Made by a program: the position numbers and the translations under genes. Positions 9,418 through 17,107 of a DNA stretch of 36,187 nucleotides are shown here, piece after piece. The stretch covers positions 1-36,187 of the forward strand of contig CANKBG010000026.1 of the NCBI GenBank assembly GCA_947479935.1, given 5' to 3'. Each line of letters opens with the position of its first letter. Positions within the stretch are counted from its first letter, which is position 1. The stretch is from Comamonadaceae bacterium (GTDB lineage Bacteria > Pseudomonadota > Gammaproteobacteria > Burkholderiales > Burkholderiaceae_C). The notes under the pieces were generated by a model, which ran no database searches, was not told the DNA's origin, and worked only from the letters and a program-made list of their open reading frames with translations.

Positions 9418-11814
9418 ATGTCTAACCTTTTTGCAAAGGACGCCTTGGTCGTGCCTTTTGAGCAACTGCGAATGAGCGATGTGGAGTCCGTTGGCGGTAA
9501 AAACGCCAGCTTGGGCGAGATGATTTCTCAATTGCCTAATGGCGTGCGAGTGCCCACTGGGTTTGCCACCACAGCGCATGCGTTTCGCGCCTTCTTGAAG
9601 CACGACGGCTTGGTCGACCGCATCAACCAAGCATTGGACGCCTTGGATGTCGAAGACGTTCGAGCTTTGGCGGTGGTGGGCGCTCAAATTCGCGGCATGG
9701 TTGAAGCCCAACCCTTTCCCGCTGATTTAGAAAAAGCCATTCGCAATCAATTTGCTGTGCTGAGCGCAGGCAACGCACAAGCCTCCTTTGCGGTCCGCTC
9801 ATCGGCCACTGCCGAGGACTTGCCAGATGCTTCGTTTGCAGGACAACAAGAAACTTTTTTGAATGTGGTGGGCATTGAAGATGTGCTTCACAAGATGAAG
9901 GAAGTGTTTGCGTCTTTGTACAACGACCGCGCCATCAGCTATCGCGTGCACAAAGGCTTTGCCCATGCCGAGGTGGCTTTGTCTGCCGGTGTGCAGCGCA
10001 TGGTTCGTTCTGATCTGGGTGCAGCAGGGGTGATGTTTACCATTGACACCGAAACAGGTTTTGAAGATGTGGTGTTCATCACTTCCAGCTATGGCTTGGG
10101 TGAAACAGTGGTTCAAGGGGCGGTGAACCCCGACGAATTTTATGTTCACAAGCCGATGTTGGCAGCCGGCAAAAAAGCGGTCATCCGACGCAGCTTGGGC
10201 TCCAAGCTGATCCAAATGGTGTTTTCAACCCCTGAAGAAAAAGCCGCCTCTGGCAAGTTGGTGAAAACGGTGGATATGGCGCTGGAGTTGCGCAATCGTT
10301 ATTCCCTCACCGAAACCGACATCACCTTGTTGGCTCAATATGCCATGGTGATTGAAAAACATTACGGCAGACCCATGGACATCGAGTGGGGCAAGGACGG
10401 CACCGATGGTTTGTTGTACATCTTGCAGGCGCGGCCTGAAACTGTGAAGAGCCAGTCCAAAGGCACTGCAGAATTGCGCTACAAACTGAAGGGCAAGGGC
10501 GCTGTCTTGGCCGAGGGCCGAGCCATTGGTCAGAAAATTGGAACGGGCCCTGTGCGCTTGGTTTACAGCATCTCCGAGATGTACCAAGTGCAAGCGGGCG
10601 ATGTGTTGGTCACCGACATGACCGACCCCAATTGGGAGCCTGTGATGAAGCGCGCAAGCGCCATTGTGACCAACCGTGGCGGACGCACTTGTCACGCGGC
10701 CATCATTGCGCGTGAGTTGGGCATTCCTGCCGTGGTGGGTTGTGGCAATGCCACTGAACTCTTGAAAGACGGCACCTTGGTCACGGTCAGTTGTGCAGAA
10801 GGCGACACAGGGCGCATCTATGACGGCCTGCTTGAAATGGAAGTAACGGAAGTGGTACGCGGCACCATGCCCGAGATTGCCACCAAAATCATGATGAACG
10901 TGGGCAACCCACAGTTGGCATTTGACTTTGCGCAATTACCGAACCAAGGTGTGGGTTTGGCGCGGTTGGAGTTCATCATTAACAACAACATTGGTGTGCA
11001 CCCCAAAGCCATTTTGGACTATCCCAACATTGATGCCGATTTGAAAAAGGCGGTGGAGTCGGTGGCCCGTGGGCATGCTTCGCCCAAAGCTTTTTACATC
11101 GACAAAGTCACAGAAGGTGTGGCCAGCATTGCGGCGGCTTTTTGGCCCAAGCCCGTCATTGTTCGTTTGTCTGACTTTAAGAGCAACGAATACCGAAAAC
11201 TCATTGGGGGCAGCCGTTACGAACCCGAAGAAGAAAATCCGATGTTGGGTTTCCGTGGTGCTGCACGTTATATCAGTCATGATTTTGGTGAAGCTTTTGC
11301 CATGGAGTGCGAGGCCATCAAACGTGTTCGCGGTGAAATGGGGCTGACCAATGTTGAAGTGATGGTGCCGTTTGTTCGCACCTTGGGCCAAGCCGATAGA
11401 GTCACGCAACTGCTGGCCCAACATGGGCTGAAACGCGGTCAAGATGAATTGAAGGTCATCATGATGTGCGAAGTACCCAGCAATGCCATCTTGGCTGAAA
11501 AATTTCTTGAATACTTCGATGGCTTCTCGATTGGCTCCAATGATTTGACGCAACTCACTTTAGGTTTGGACCGTGACTCAGGACTCGAACTGCTTGCAGT
11601 TGACTTTGACGAGCGCGATTTGGCTGTGCAAACACTCATCTCACAGGCCATCAAGGCTTGTTTAACGCAAGGCAAGTACGTGGGCATTTGCGGCCAAGGG
11701 CCAAGCGATCATCCTGACTTTGCACGCTGGCTCATGGCCCAAGGCATCAGTTCAATTTCATTGAACCCCGATACGGTGGTTGAAACTTGGACGCAACTGG
11801 GAAAAGTTGATTGA
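9418..11814 (+). CDS. ppsA: Phosphoenolpyruvate synthase (pyruvate, water dikinase)
   Basis: A 798-residue enzyme converting pyruvate and ATP to PEP, AMP and phosphate, the entry to gluconeogenesis from three-carbon substrates. The N-terminal ATP-grasp domain includes [15 protein letters not shown] and [19 protein letters not shown]. The swivelling phosphohistidine domain has [17 protein letters not shown], with H426 as the phosphorylated histidine and T424 the probable PpsR target. The C-terminal TIM barrel has [18 protein letters not shown] and [16 protein letters not shown], with C758 as catalytic acid. I set the start at ATG 9418 ([16 protein letters not shown]), preceded by GGAG at 9409-9412; the longer frame from 9283 would overlap the ppsR promoter region. 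Its stop overlaps the TTG start of the next gene, so the two are translationally coupled. Confidence 0.98.
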   Translation: MSNLFAKDALVVPFEQLRMSDVESVGGKNASLGEMISQLPNGVRVPTGFATTAHAFRAFLKHDGLVDRINQALDALDVEDVRALAVVGAQIRGMVEAQPFPADLEKAIRNQFAVLSAGNAQASFAVRSSATAEDLPDASFAGQQETFLNVVGIEDVLHKMKEVFASLYNDRAISYRVHKGFAHAEVALSAGVQRMVRSDLGAAGVMFTIDTETGFEDVVFITSSYGLGETVVQGAVNPDEFYVHKPMLAAGKKAVIRRSLGSKLIQMVFSTPEEKAASGKLVKTVDMALELRNRYSLTETDITLLAQYAMVIEKHYGRPMDIEWGKDGTDGLLYILQARPETVKSQSKGTAELRYKLKGKGAVLAEGRAIGQKIGTGPVRLVYSISEMYQVQAGDVLVTDMTDPNWEPVMKRASAIVTNRGGRTCHAAIIARELGIPAVVGCGNATELLKDGTLVTVSCAEGDTGRIYDGLLEMEVTEVVRGTMPEIATKIMMNVGNPQLAFDFAQLPNQGVGLARLEFIINNNIGVHPKAILDYPNIDADLKKAVESVARGHASPKAFYIDKVTEGVASIAAAFWPKPVIVRLSDFKSNEYRKLIGGSRYEPEEENPMLGFRGAARYISHDFGEAFAMECEAIKRVRGEMGLTNVEVMVPFVRTLGQADRVTQLLAQHGLKRGQDELKVIMMCEVPSNAILAEKFLEYFDGFSIGSNDLTQLTLGLDRDSGLELLAVDFDERDLAVQTLISQAIKACLTQGKYVGICGQGPSDHPDFARWLMAQGISSISLNPDTVVETWTQLGKVD

Positions 11815-13928
11815 AGACGTCCATCACCTTCAAGCAAAGGTATGCCGCATATCAAATGCGCTTGCATCGGAATGTCTTAATTTTCATTTTGCTGTTGCTT
11901 TGCTTGATGAGTGTCATGGGCTGGGCAGAACATCAGGGCCTTTCAAGAAATTTGATTGGCCCGATTTTTTTGTTTTCAACAGTCATGATTTATGCATTGA
12001 TTGGTATTTTTTCACGCACCACCAATGCCGATGAATATTATGTGGCGGGCCGCCGTATACCGGCCTTTTACAACGGCATGGCCACCGCTGCCGATTGGAT
12101 GAGTGCGGCATCGTTCATCAGTTTGGCTGGCGCTCTCTATTTGCAAGGGTTCTCTGGCAGTGCAGGGCAAGCGGGGGGACTGGCTTACGTCATGGGCTGG
12201 ACAGGTGGTTTTTGTTTGGTGGGGTTGCTCATTGCACCGCATTTGCGGGCCATGAATTTATACACCTTGCCTGATTTTTTCAGTCAACGTTTTGGCGGGC
12301 GTTGGCCGCGCTTGTTGGCTGCATGGTCGGCCATCTTGTGTTCATTCACTTATGTGGTGGCGCAAATTTATGGCATCGGGCTCATTGCCTCTCGGCTAAC
12401 AGGTGTGCAGTTTGAAATTGGCATTTTGCTGGGCTTGGGCGGCGTCTTGTTGTGTTCTTTTTTAGGGGGTATGAGAGCCATCACTTGGACACAAGTTGCG
12501 CAGTACATTATTTTGCTGATGGCGTTTTTAATTCCGGTGTCGTGGTTGGCCTACAAACAATTGGGTACACCTTGGGCACCTTTGGCTTACGGTGCGCAGC
12601 TTTCAAAGATAGCAGAGTTAGAGCAAAAACTCATTGCAGATCCTTCTGAAATAGCGGTAAGGCAAACGTATTTGAAGCGCGCAGAAGCCTTCAAGGCGCG
12701 TCTTGAAAATGTCGAGCAGGCGCTCAGTCGTGAGAGAAATGACCTTGAGCAAAAAGTTCGGGATTTAAAACTGCAAAACGCAGAGTTTTCGCTGGTTGCG
12801 CAAGCACGGCGCGAGCTGTTGGCCTTGCCCAAAGATGCAGCCACTGCCAAGGAGGTTTGGCAAAAAGCCATGCAGGACAACTACGAGCGGTCAAAGCCAC
12901 TGAGTGGCATGCCTTTGCATGGCAAAGCTTTTCAGGGCAATTCCGATGGCACACCCCAAGAGCAAGAATTGTTCAATCACTCGCGCATCAATTTTGTGGC
13001 ACTTATTTTTTGCCTCATGGTGGGTACGGCTGGACTGCCGCATTTGCTCACCCGCTTCTACACCGTTCCCAATGAATCTGAGGCGAGGTTGTCTGTGGCA
13101 TGGTCGCTTCTATTCATTGCCATCTTGTACCTGAGTGCGCCGGCTTTGGCCGTCTTGGTGAAGTTTGAGGTGATGAACAACTTGGTGGGCAGTCCTTTTG
13201 CAGAACTCCCCCATTGGCTGGCCCAATGGTCTAGGGTCGACAGTGCCTTGGTTGAAGTGATCGATGTGAATTTGGATGGTGTCTTGCAGTTCAGTGAGTT
13301 GAGGCTGGGCGCCGACGTGATCATGTTGGCCAGCCCAGAGATGGCTGGTTTGCCCTACGTCATTTCAGGCTTGGTGGCTGCGGGCGGATTTGCGGCTGCG
13401 CTTTCTACGGCGGACGGCCTCTTGCTAACCATCAGCAATGCTTTTGTGCATGACATGCGACTGGGTCGGAAGAACGGTGTGGAAACCGAGGAGGGGCGAG
13501 TCATCTTGTCAAAATTTGCTTTGTTGGCTGTGGCCATGTGCGCTGCTTTGGTGGCTGCATGGAAACCGGGTGAAATTTTGGCCCTCGTATCTGCCTCGTT
13601 TTCTTTGGCAGCCTCGGCCTTTTTCCCTGGCATGGTCATGGGCATATTTTGGAAGGGGGCCAGCCGAAGAGGGGCTGTGTTTGGCATGATCACCGGACTG
13701 GGGGTCACTCTGCTTTACATGGTTCTGAATGCACCCACTGTTCGCTCGGCGCTGGGTTGGCAGCCGACAGGAGGCTTGTTTTTTGGCATTCAACCCATTT
13801 CTGCCGGTATTTTGGGCGTGCCGGTGGGATTCATGACCATTTGGTTGGGCAGCCTGTTGTGGCCTGACCCCCCAGAAGCGGCCTTCAGCACGCCCTTACC
13901 GGCAGACAACCCCTATCCAGGGCTCTAA
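11811..13928 (+). CDS. Sodium:solute symporter, VC_2705 subfamily
   Basis: A 705-residue polytopic inner-membrane protein of the SSS family, with about 13 hydrophobic helices. It matches, from memory, the VC_2705-type symporters (TIGR03648), which are thought to move short organic acids such as acetate or pyruvate with sodium; the substrate is not proven. Visible landmarks: [29 protein letters not shown], the long run [31 protein letters not shown], and [20 protein letters not shown]. Between helices is a charged, helix-forming insertion of roughly 120 residues (about 265-390), then a perfect EF-hand-like loop at 485-496. The TTG start at 11811 overlaps the ppsA stop (TTGA) and is preceded by GGGAAAAG. 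An internal ATG at 11856 is the alternative. Pairing with ppsA suggests uptake of pyruvate- or acetate-like substrates for gluconeogenesis. Confidence 0.9.
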   Translation: MKTSITFKQRYAAYQMRLHRNVLIFILLLLCLMSVMGWAEHQGLSRNLIGPIFLFSTVMIYALIGIFSRTTNADEYYVAGRRIPAFYNGMATAADWMSAASFISLAGALYLQGFSGSAGQAGGLAYVMGWTGGFCLVGLLIAPHLRAMNLYTLPDFFSQRFGGRWPRLLAAWSAILCSFTYVVAQIYGIGLIASRLTGVQFEIGILLGLGGVLLCSFLGGMRAITWTQVAQYIILLMAFLIPVSWLAYKQLGTPWAPLAYGAQLSKIAELEQKLIADPSEIAVRQTYLKRAEAFKARLENVEQALSRERNDLEQKVRDLKLQNAEFSLVAQARRELLALPKDAATAKEVWQKAMQDNYERSKPLSGMPLHGKAFQGNSDGTPQEQELFNHSRINFVALIFCLMVGTAGLPHLLTRFYTVPNESEARLSVAWSLLFIAILYLSAPALAVLVKFEVMNNLVGSPFAELPHWLAQWSRVDSALVEVIDVNLDGVLQFSELRLGADVIMLASPEMAGLPYVISGLVAAGGFAAALSTADGLLLTISNAFVHDMRLGRKNGVETEEGRVILSKFALLAVAMCAALVAAWKPGEILALVSASFSLAASAFFPGMVMGIFWKGASRRGAVFGMITGLGVTLLYMVLNAPTVRSALGWQPTGGLFFGIQPISAGILGVPVGFMTIWLGSLLWPDPPEAAFSTPLPADNPYPGL

Positions 13929-13937
13929 TTCCTGGGC

Positions 13938-13943
13938 TATAAT
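13938..13943 (+). promoter_or_regulatory. Candidate -10 element for the rpsF-priB-rpsR-rplI operon
   Basis: A perfect TATAAT lies 9 bases after the symporter stop and 92 bases before rpsF. No good -35 is visible at 16-18 bases upstream, where the sequence is still coding for the symporter. Position and the leader structure that follows make it the likely operon promoter. Confidence 0.55.
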
Positions 13944-13957
13944 CGCCGGCTAACCTT

Positions 13958-14010
13958 GCTGCACCCCGTCCGACGCTGGGGGTAGCTTTTTATCAGAACC
14001 CAACGGGTTC
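13958..14010 (+). promoter_or_regulatory. Candidate S6:S18 ribosomal leader/attenuator upstream of rpsF
   Basis: A stem formed by GCTGCACCCC (13958-13967) and GGGGGTAGC (13978-13986), nine pairs with one bulged A, closes a 10-base loop containing CCG (13970-13972). Five T residues (13987-13991) follow directly, so it also resembles an intrinsic terminator. A second perfect hairpin, GAACCC (13996-14001) and GGGTTC (14005-14010), lies before the rpsF ribosome-binding site. Known S6:S18 leader motifs present a conserved CCG to the S6:S18 complex for autoregulation. The assignment here is by location and the CCG loop, not by a covariance search. Confidence 0.55.
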
Positions 14011-14029
14011 AAAACCAAAAGGAGTTTCA

Positions 14030-14395
14030 ATGCGTCATTACGAAATCATTTTGCTGATTCACCCGGATCAGAGCGAACAAGTTCCAGCCATGCTGGAGCG
14101 TTACAAAGGCATGATCGTTGCCGGTGGTGGCAAGATCCACCGTGTGGAAGACTGGGGTCGCCGCCAGTTGGCCTACCAAATTAACAAGTTGGGCAAAGCC
14201 CATTACTTGTGCGTGAACATTGAAGCTGATCAGGCTGTGATGGCCGAACTCGAACACGCCTTCAAGTTCAACGATGCTGTTTTGCGTCACTTGACTGTTC
14301 TGAAGAAGAAAGCCGAAGCCGGCCCCTCTTCCATGATGAAACAAGTCGAGCGCGAAGAAGCTCGCAAAGCCCAACAAGCCGAATTTGCAGGCTAA
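14030..14395 (+). CDS. rpsF: 30S ribosomal protein S6
   Basis: A 121-residue small-subunit protein that binds the central domain of 16S rRNA as a heterodimer with S18. The opening [25 protein letters not shown], the middle [21 protein letters not shown] and the segment [10 protein letters not shown] are characteristic. The C-terminal tail after residue ~100 is charged and disordered-looking ([13 protein letters not shown]). ATG 14030 follows AAGGAG at good spacing. It is the first gene of rpsF-priB-rpsR-rplI, with S18 encoded two genes downstream, so the S6:S18 partners are co-expressed and may feed back on the leader at 13958-14010. Confidence 0.98.
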   Translation: MRHYEIILLIHPDQSEQVPAMLERYKGMIVAGGGKIHRVEDWGRRQLAYQINKLGKAHYLCVNIEADQAVMAELEHAFKFNDAVLRHLTVLKKKAEAGPSSMMKQVEREEARKAQQAEFAG

Positions 14396-14401
14396 GTACA
14401 T

Positions 14402-14701
14402 TTGTTGACGGGAGAAAACCACGTTGAATTAACCGCTGGTATCGCAGAGCAAAAAGCAATTCGATACACACCGGCTGGCTTGCCAGTCATTGACTTGGTT
14501 CTAGAGCATGCCTCTAGTATTCAAGAAGCGGGCACTCTCAGACAGGTCAAAGCCACAGTGAAAGCTGTCGCCATCGGATCTGTTGCAGAGCGAGTTCAAA
14601 CCCAGCCCATCGGTAGTGTTTGGAGATTCAGCGGTTTTTTGGCCACTCCCAAAAACGGAAAAAATGTAATTCTGCATATTCAAGAATTTAAGACACTTTA
14701 A
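14402..14701 (+). CDS. priB: Primosomal replication protein N (PriB), start uncertain
   Basis: Up to 99 residues forming a single OB-fold that binds single-stranded DNA and acts with PriA in replication restart. Family-like segments are ELTAGIAEQKAIRYTPAGLP, DLVLEHASSIQEAG, RQVKATVKAVAIGSVAERV and WRFSGFLATPKNGKNVILHI. Its place between rpsF and rpsR is the normal one. The start is problematic. Homologues usually begin a few residues before ELTA, and the sequence has a good GGGAGA (14410-14415) followed by TTG at 14424, but that TTG is out of frame and runs into TAA. The only in-frame starts are TTG 14402 and TTG 14405, six or more bases after the rpsF stop, with AGG at 14389-14391 as a weak ribosome-binding site. 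A non-canonical start is possible. Confidence 0.88.
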   Translation: MLTGENHVELTAGIAEQKAIRYTPAGLPVIDLVLEHASSIQEAGTLRQVKATVKAVAIGSVAERVQTQPIGSVWRFSGFLATPKNGKNVILHIQEFKTL

Positions 14702-14716
14702 TTTTCAGGAGGCCCC

Positions 14717-14998
14717 ATGGCCACTTTCAAAAAATTTAACAAAGACAAACGCCCTAAGCGCAACACCCAATCATTGCTGTTCAAGCGCAAGCGTTTCTGC
14801 CGCTTCACAGTCACAGGCGTGGAAGAGATTGATTACAAAGACGTCGACACATTGCGCGACTTCATTGCCGAAAACGGCAAAATCATTCCCGCACGTTTGA
14901 CAGGCACACGCGCTATTTACCAGCGCCAATTGAACACAGCCATCAAGCGTTCGCGCTTCTTGGCCATGTTGCCTTACAGCGACCAGCACAAGGTTTAA
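14717..14998 (+). CDS. rpsR: 30S ribosomal protein S18
   Basis: A 93-residue basic protein that pairs with S6 on the platform of the 30S subunit. Diagnostic segments are [40 protein letters not shown] and [15 protein letters not shown]. The N-terminus is a Lys-rich tail ([21 protein letters not shown]) and the single cysteine in RFCRF is the usual position. ATG 14717 follows a strong AGGAGG at proper spacing, which is stronger than the signals of the neighbouring priB. It lies 15 bases after priB and 11 bases before rplI, consistent with one operon. Confidence 0.98.
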   Translation: MATFKKFNKDKRPKRNTQSLLFKRKRFCRFTVTGVEEIDYKDVDTLRDFIAENGKIIPARLTGTRAIYQRQLNTAIKRSRFLAMLPYSDQHKV

Positions 14999-15009
14999 GG
15001 AGAACAACC

Positions 15010-15462
15010 ATGCAAATTATTCTGCTCGATAAGGTTGTGAACCTTGGCAATTTGGGTGAAATCGTTAAAGTCAAAGACGGTTACGCTCGCAACTTCCTTA
15101 TTCCCAGCGGTCGTGCACGTCGCGCCACTGAAGCCAACAAAGCTGAATTTGAAGCTCGCCGCGTCGAACTTGAAAAGGCCGCTGCCGCCAAATTGGCTGA
15201 AGCGCAAGCTCAAGGCGAAAAACTCGCTGGCGCATTGGTCAAGATCACGCAAAAGGCCGGCGTTGACGGCCGTTTGTTTGGTTCTGTCACCAACCACGAC
15301 ATCGCAGAAGAGTTGAACAAACTCGGATACGGTTTGGCCAAAGCCCAAATCCGCATGCCTAACGGTCCCATCAAAACAGTCAGCGAGTCTTCTGTGGCCG
15401 TTGCTTTGCACACTGATGTGGTGGTTCAAGTCACTGTTTCTGTCTACGGCGAAACAGCCTGA
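15010..15462 (+). CDS. rplI: 50S ribosomal protein L9
   Basis: A 150-residue protein of the usual two-domain dumbbell form. The N-terminal rRNA-binding domain (residues 1-~50) begins [22 protein letters not shown] and contains the signature [18 protein letters not shown] long charged helix (about 45-75) connects to the C-terminal domain with [22 protein letters not shown]9 binds 23S rRNA near the L1 stalk and helps maintain reading frame. ATG 15010 is preceded by AAGGAG. It is the last gene of the operon and is followed by two hairpins, the second a strong terminator. Confidence 0.98.
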   Translation: MQIILLDKVVNLGNLGEIVKVKDGYARNFLIPSGRARRATEANKAEFEARRVELEKAAAAKLAEAQAQGEKLAGALVKITQKAGVDGRLFGSVTNHDIAEELNKLGYGLAKAQIRMPNGPIKTVSESSVAVALHTDVVVQVTVSVYGETA

Positions 15463-15468
15463 TCTTCA

Positions 15469-15523
15469 AGGCCCTCTTTGGAGGGCTTCTGAAAGCCGCC
15501 CGTCGAAAGACAGGCGGCTTTTT
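15469..15523 (+). terminator. Tandem hairpins with Rho-independent terminator after rplI
   Basis: The first hairpin is GCCCTC (15471-15476) with GAGGGC (15481-15486) and a TTTG loop. The second has AAAGCCGCC (15492-15500) with GGCGGCTTT (15513-15521), a C/A mismatch, then GTC/GAC closing a GAAA tetraloop (15505-15508), and a five-T tract (15519-15523). The second is a canonical intrinsic terminator that isolates the ribosomal operon from dnaB. Confidence 0.92.
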
Positions 15524-15544
15524 CATTTTCGGCTGTATTTTGGT

Positions 15545-15553
15545 TTATTCACA
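15545..15553 (+). promoter_or_regulatory. DnaA box 1 upstream of dnaB (TTATTCACA)
   Basis: TTATTCACA fits the DnaA consensus TTWTNCACA. It is in the same orientation as a second box starting 33 bases downstream, close to three helical turns, so both would face the same side of the DNA. Confidence 0.6.
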
Positions 15554-15577
15554 AGACTTTCTGTACTTACCAACGAC

Positions 15578-15586
15578 TTATCCACA
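15578..15586 (+). promoter_or_regulatory. DnaA box 2 upstream of dnaB (TTATCCACA)
   Basis: TTATCCACA is identical to the high-affinity E. coli R1/R4 DnaA box. It ends three bases before a candidate dnaB -35 element (15590) and 62 bases before the dnaB start codon, placing it where bound DnaA could repress or activate dnaB. Confidence 0.72.
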
Positions 15587-15589
15587 GGC

Positions 15590-15619
15590 TTGTCCCATGA
15601 CCCACCGCCCCGCTATGCT
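15590..15619 (+). promoter_or_regulatory. Candidate sigma-70 promoter for dnaB
   Basis: TTGTCC (15590-15595) and TATGCT (15614-15619) are separated by 18 bases, each matching four of six consensus positions. A terminator ends upstream at 15523, so dnaB needs its own promoter in this gap. An alternative -10, TAAGAT, lies at 15620-15625. Confidence 0.5.
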
Positions 15620-15648
15620 TAAGATCTAGCATTACCCATAGAACCTTC

Positions 15649-17079
15649 ATGTCCGCACTTTTTTCACCTCAATCCCGCTCCGAATCCGAATTGGGTTTCA
15701 GTGCTGTGAGCCAAGACCAGCAAATAGCCCAACTGCGCGTGCCACCTCATTCCATTGAGGCAGAGTCGAGCGTCTTGGGTGGTTTGTTGCTAGACAACAC
15801 AGCGTGGGATCGGATGGGCGACCTGCTCACCGACAACGATTTTTATCGACACGAACACAAGCTCATTTTTGGTGCCATCTCTAGCCTGATCAATGGTGCA
15901 AAGCCTGCCGATGTGATCACCGTGTTTGAGCAGTTGCAAAACCAAGGCAAATCTGAAGGCATGGGCGGCCTTGGCTATTTAAATTCCTTGGCGCAATATG
16001 TGCCAAGTGCTAGCAATATTCGCCGCTATGCCGAAATTGTTCGAGAGCGTTCTATTTTGCGCAAGTTGGTCACGGCCAGTGATGAAATTGCCACCAATGC
16101 GTTCAGCCCTCAAGGTCGACCCATTGAAAAAATCTTAGACGAGGCCGAACAAAAAATCTTCAACATTGGTGAAGAAGGCTCGCGCATGAAGCAAGGCTTC
16201 CAGTCCATGGAGACCTTGGTGGTGAATCTCATGGACCGCGTACAGGAGATGGCCGACAACCCCAACGACATCACGGGAGTGCCTACAGGCTTTTACGATT
16301 TGGACCGCATGACCTCTGGTTTGCAAGCGGGTGATTTGGTGGTCTTGGCCGCACGGCCTTCCATGGGTAAAACAGCGCTCGCCATCAACATTGCTGAGCA
16401 TGTTGCGCTGAATGAAGGCTTGCCGGTGGCTGTGTTCTCTATGGAGATGGGTGCCGCACAATTGGCCGTGCGTGTGGTGGGTTCGATAGGCCGTATTGAT
16501 CAAGGTCATTTGCGCTCGGGCAAGCTCACCGATGAAGAATGGCCGCGTTTAACCGATGCCATTGAGCGGCTTAGAACGGTTTCGTTGCACATCGATGAAA
16601 CACCCGGCCTCACAACCAGTGAACTGCGAGCCAATGCCCGTCGCTTGGCGCGTAGGTGTGGCAAGCTCGGTTTGATTGTGGTGGATTACTTGCAACTGAT
16701 GAGTGGTTCATCAGGCTCCGATGGTGAAAATCGCGCCACCGAACTGGGTGAAATTTCTCGAGGCCTCAAAATGTTGGCCAAAGAACTTCAGTGCCCCGTC
16801 ATTGCGTTATCGCAGCTTAACCGGGGTGTGGAACAGCGGACCGACAAGCGGCCCATGATGAGTGACCTGCGTGAATCGGGCGCCATTGAGCAAGATGCCG
16901 ACATCATCATGTTCATTTACCGTGACGACTACTACCACAAAGACTCTAAAGACCCTGGTATTGCAGAAATCATCATCGGCAAGCAGCGTAACGGCCCCAC
17001 AGGCTCTGTTCGCCTCACCTTCTTGAAACCCCTCACGCGCTTCGAAAGCTTGGCTTCAAGCGGTGATGGTGATTATTAA
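15649..17079 (+). CDS. dnaB: Replicative DNA helicase DnaB
   Basis: A 476-residue hexameric helicase that unwinds DNA 5'-3' on the lagging strand and recruits primase. The N-terminal domain begins after a short disordered leader (to ~residue 25) with LRVPPHSIEAESSVLGGLLL, the expected DnaB opening. The RecA-like C-terminal domain has Walker A ARPSMGKT (235-242), AVFSMEMGAAQLAVRV, the Walker B region LIVVDYLQLMSG, VIALSQLNRGVEQR, and the arginine-finger region SDLRESGAIEQDADIIMF. No intein is present. ATG 15649 has a weak ribosome-binding site. The gene follows rplI, a conserved neighbourhood, but is separated from it by a strong terminator and has two phased DnaA boxes upstream. Confidence 0.98.
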   Translation: MSALFSPQSRSESELGFSAVSQDQQIAQLRVPPHSIEAESSVLGGLLLDNTAWDRMGDLLTDNDFYRHEHKLIFGAISSLINGAKPADVITVFEQLQNQGKSEGMGGLGYLNSLAQYVPSASNIRRYAEIVRERSILRKLVTASDEIATNAFSPQGRPIEKILDEAEQKIFNIGEEGSRMKQGFQSMETLVVNLMDRVQEMADNPNDITGVPTGFYDLDRMTSGLQAGDLVVLAARPSMGKTALAINIAEHVALNEGLPVAVFSMEMGAAQLAVRVVGSIGRIDQGHLRSGKLTDEEWPRLTDAIERLRTVSLHIDETPGLTTSELRANARRLARRCGKLGLIVVDYLQLMSGSSGSDGENRATELGEISRGLKMLAKELQCPVIALSQLNRGVEQRTDKRPMMSDLRESGAIEQDADIIMFIYRDDYYHKDSKDPGIAEIIIGKQRNGPTGSVRLTFLKPLTRFESLASSGDGDY

Positions 17080-17107
17080 ATCAATGCAAAATAAATGAGG
17101 TGAGGGC

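Noticed and set aside
10225..11553. Two long minus-strand frames within ppsA
   Set aside because: Both lie under a clear PEP synthase and have the same composition artefact.
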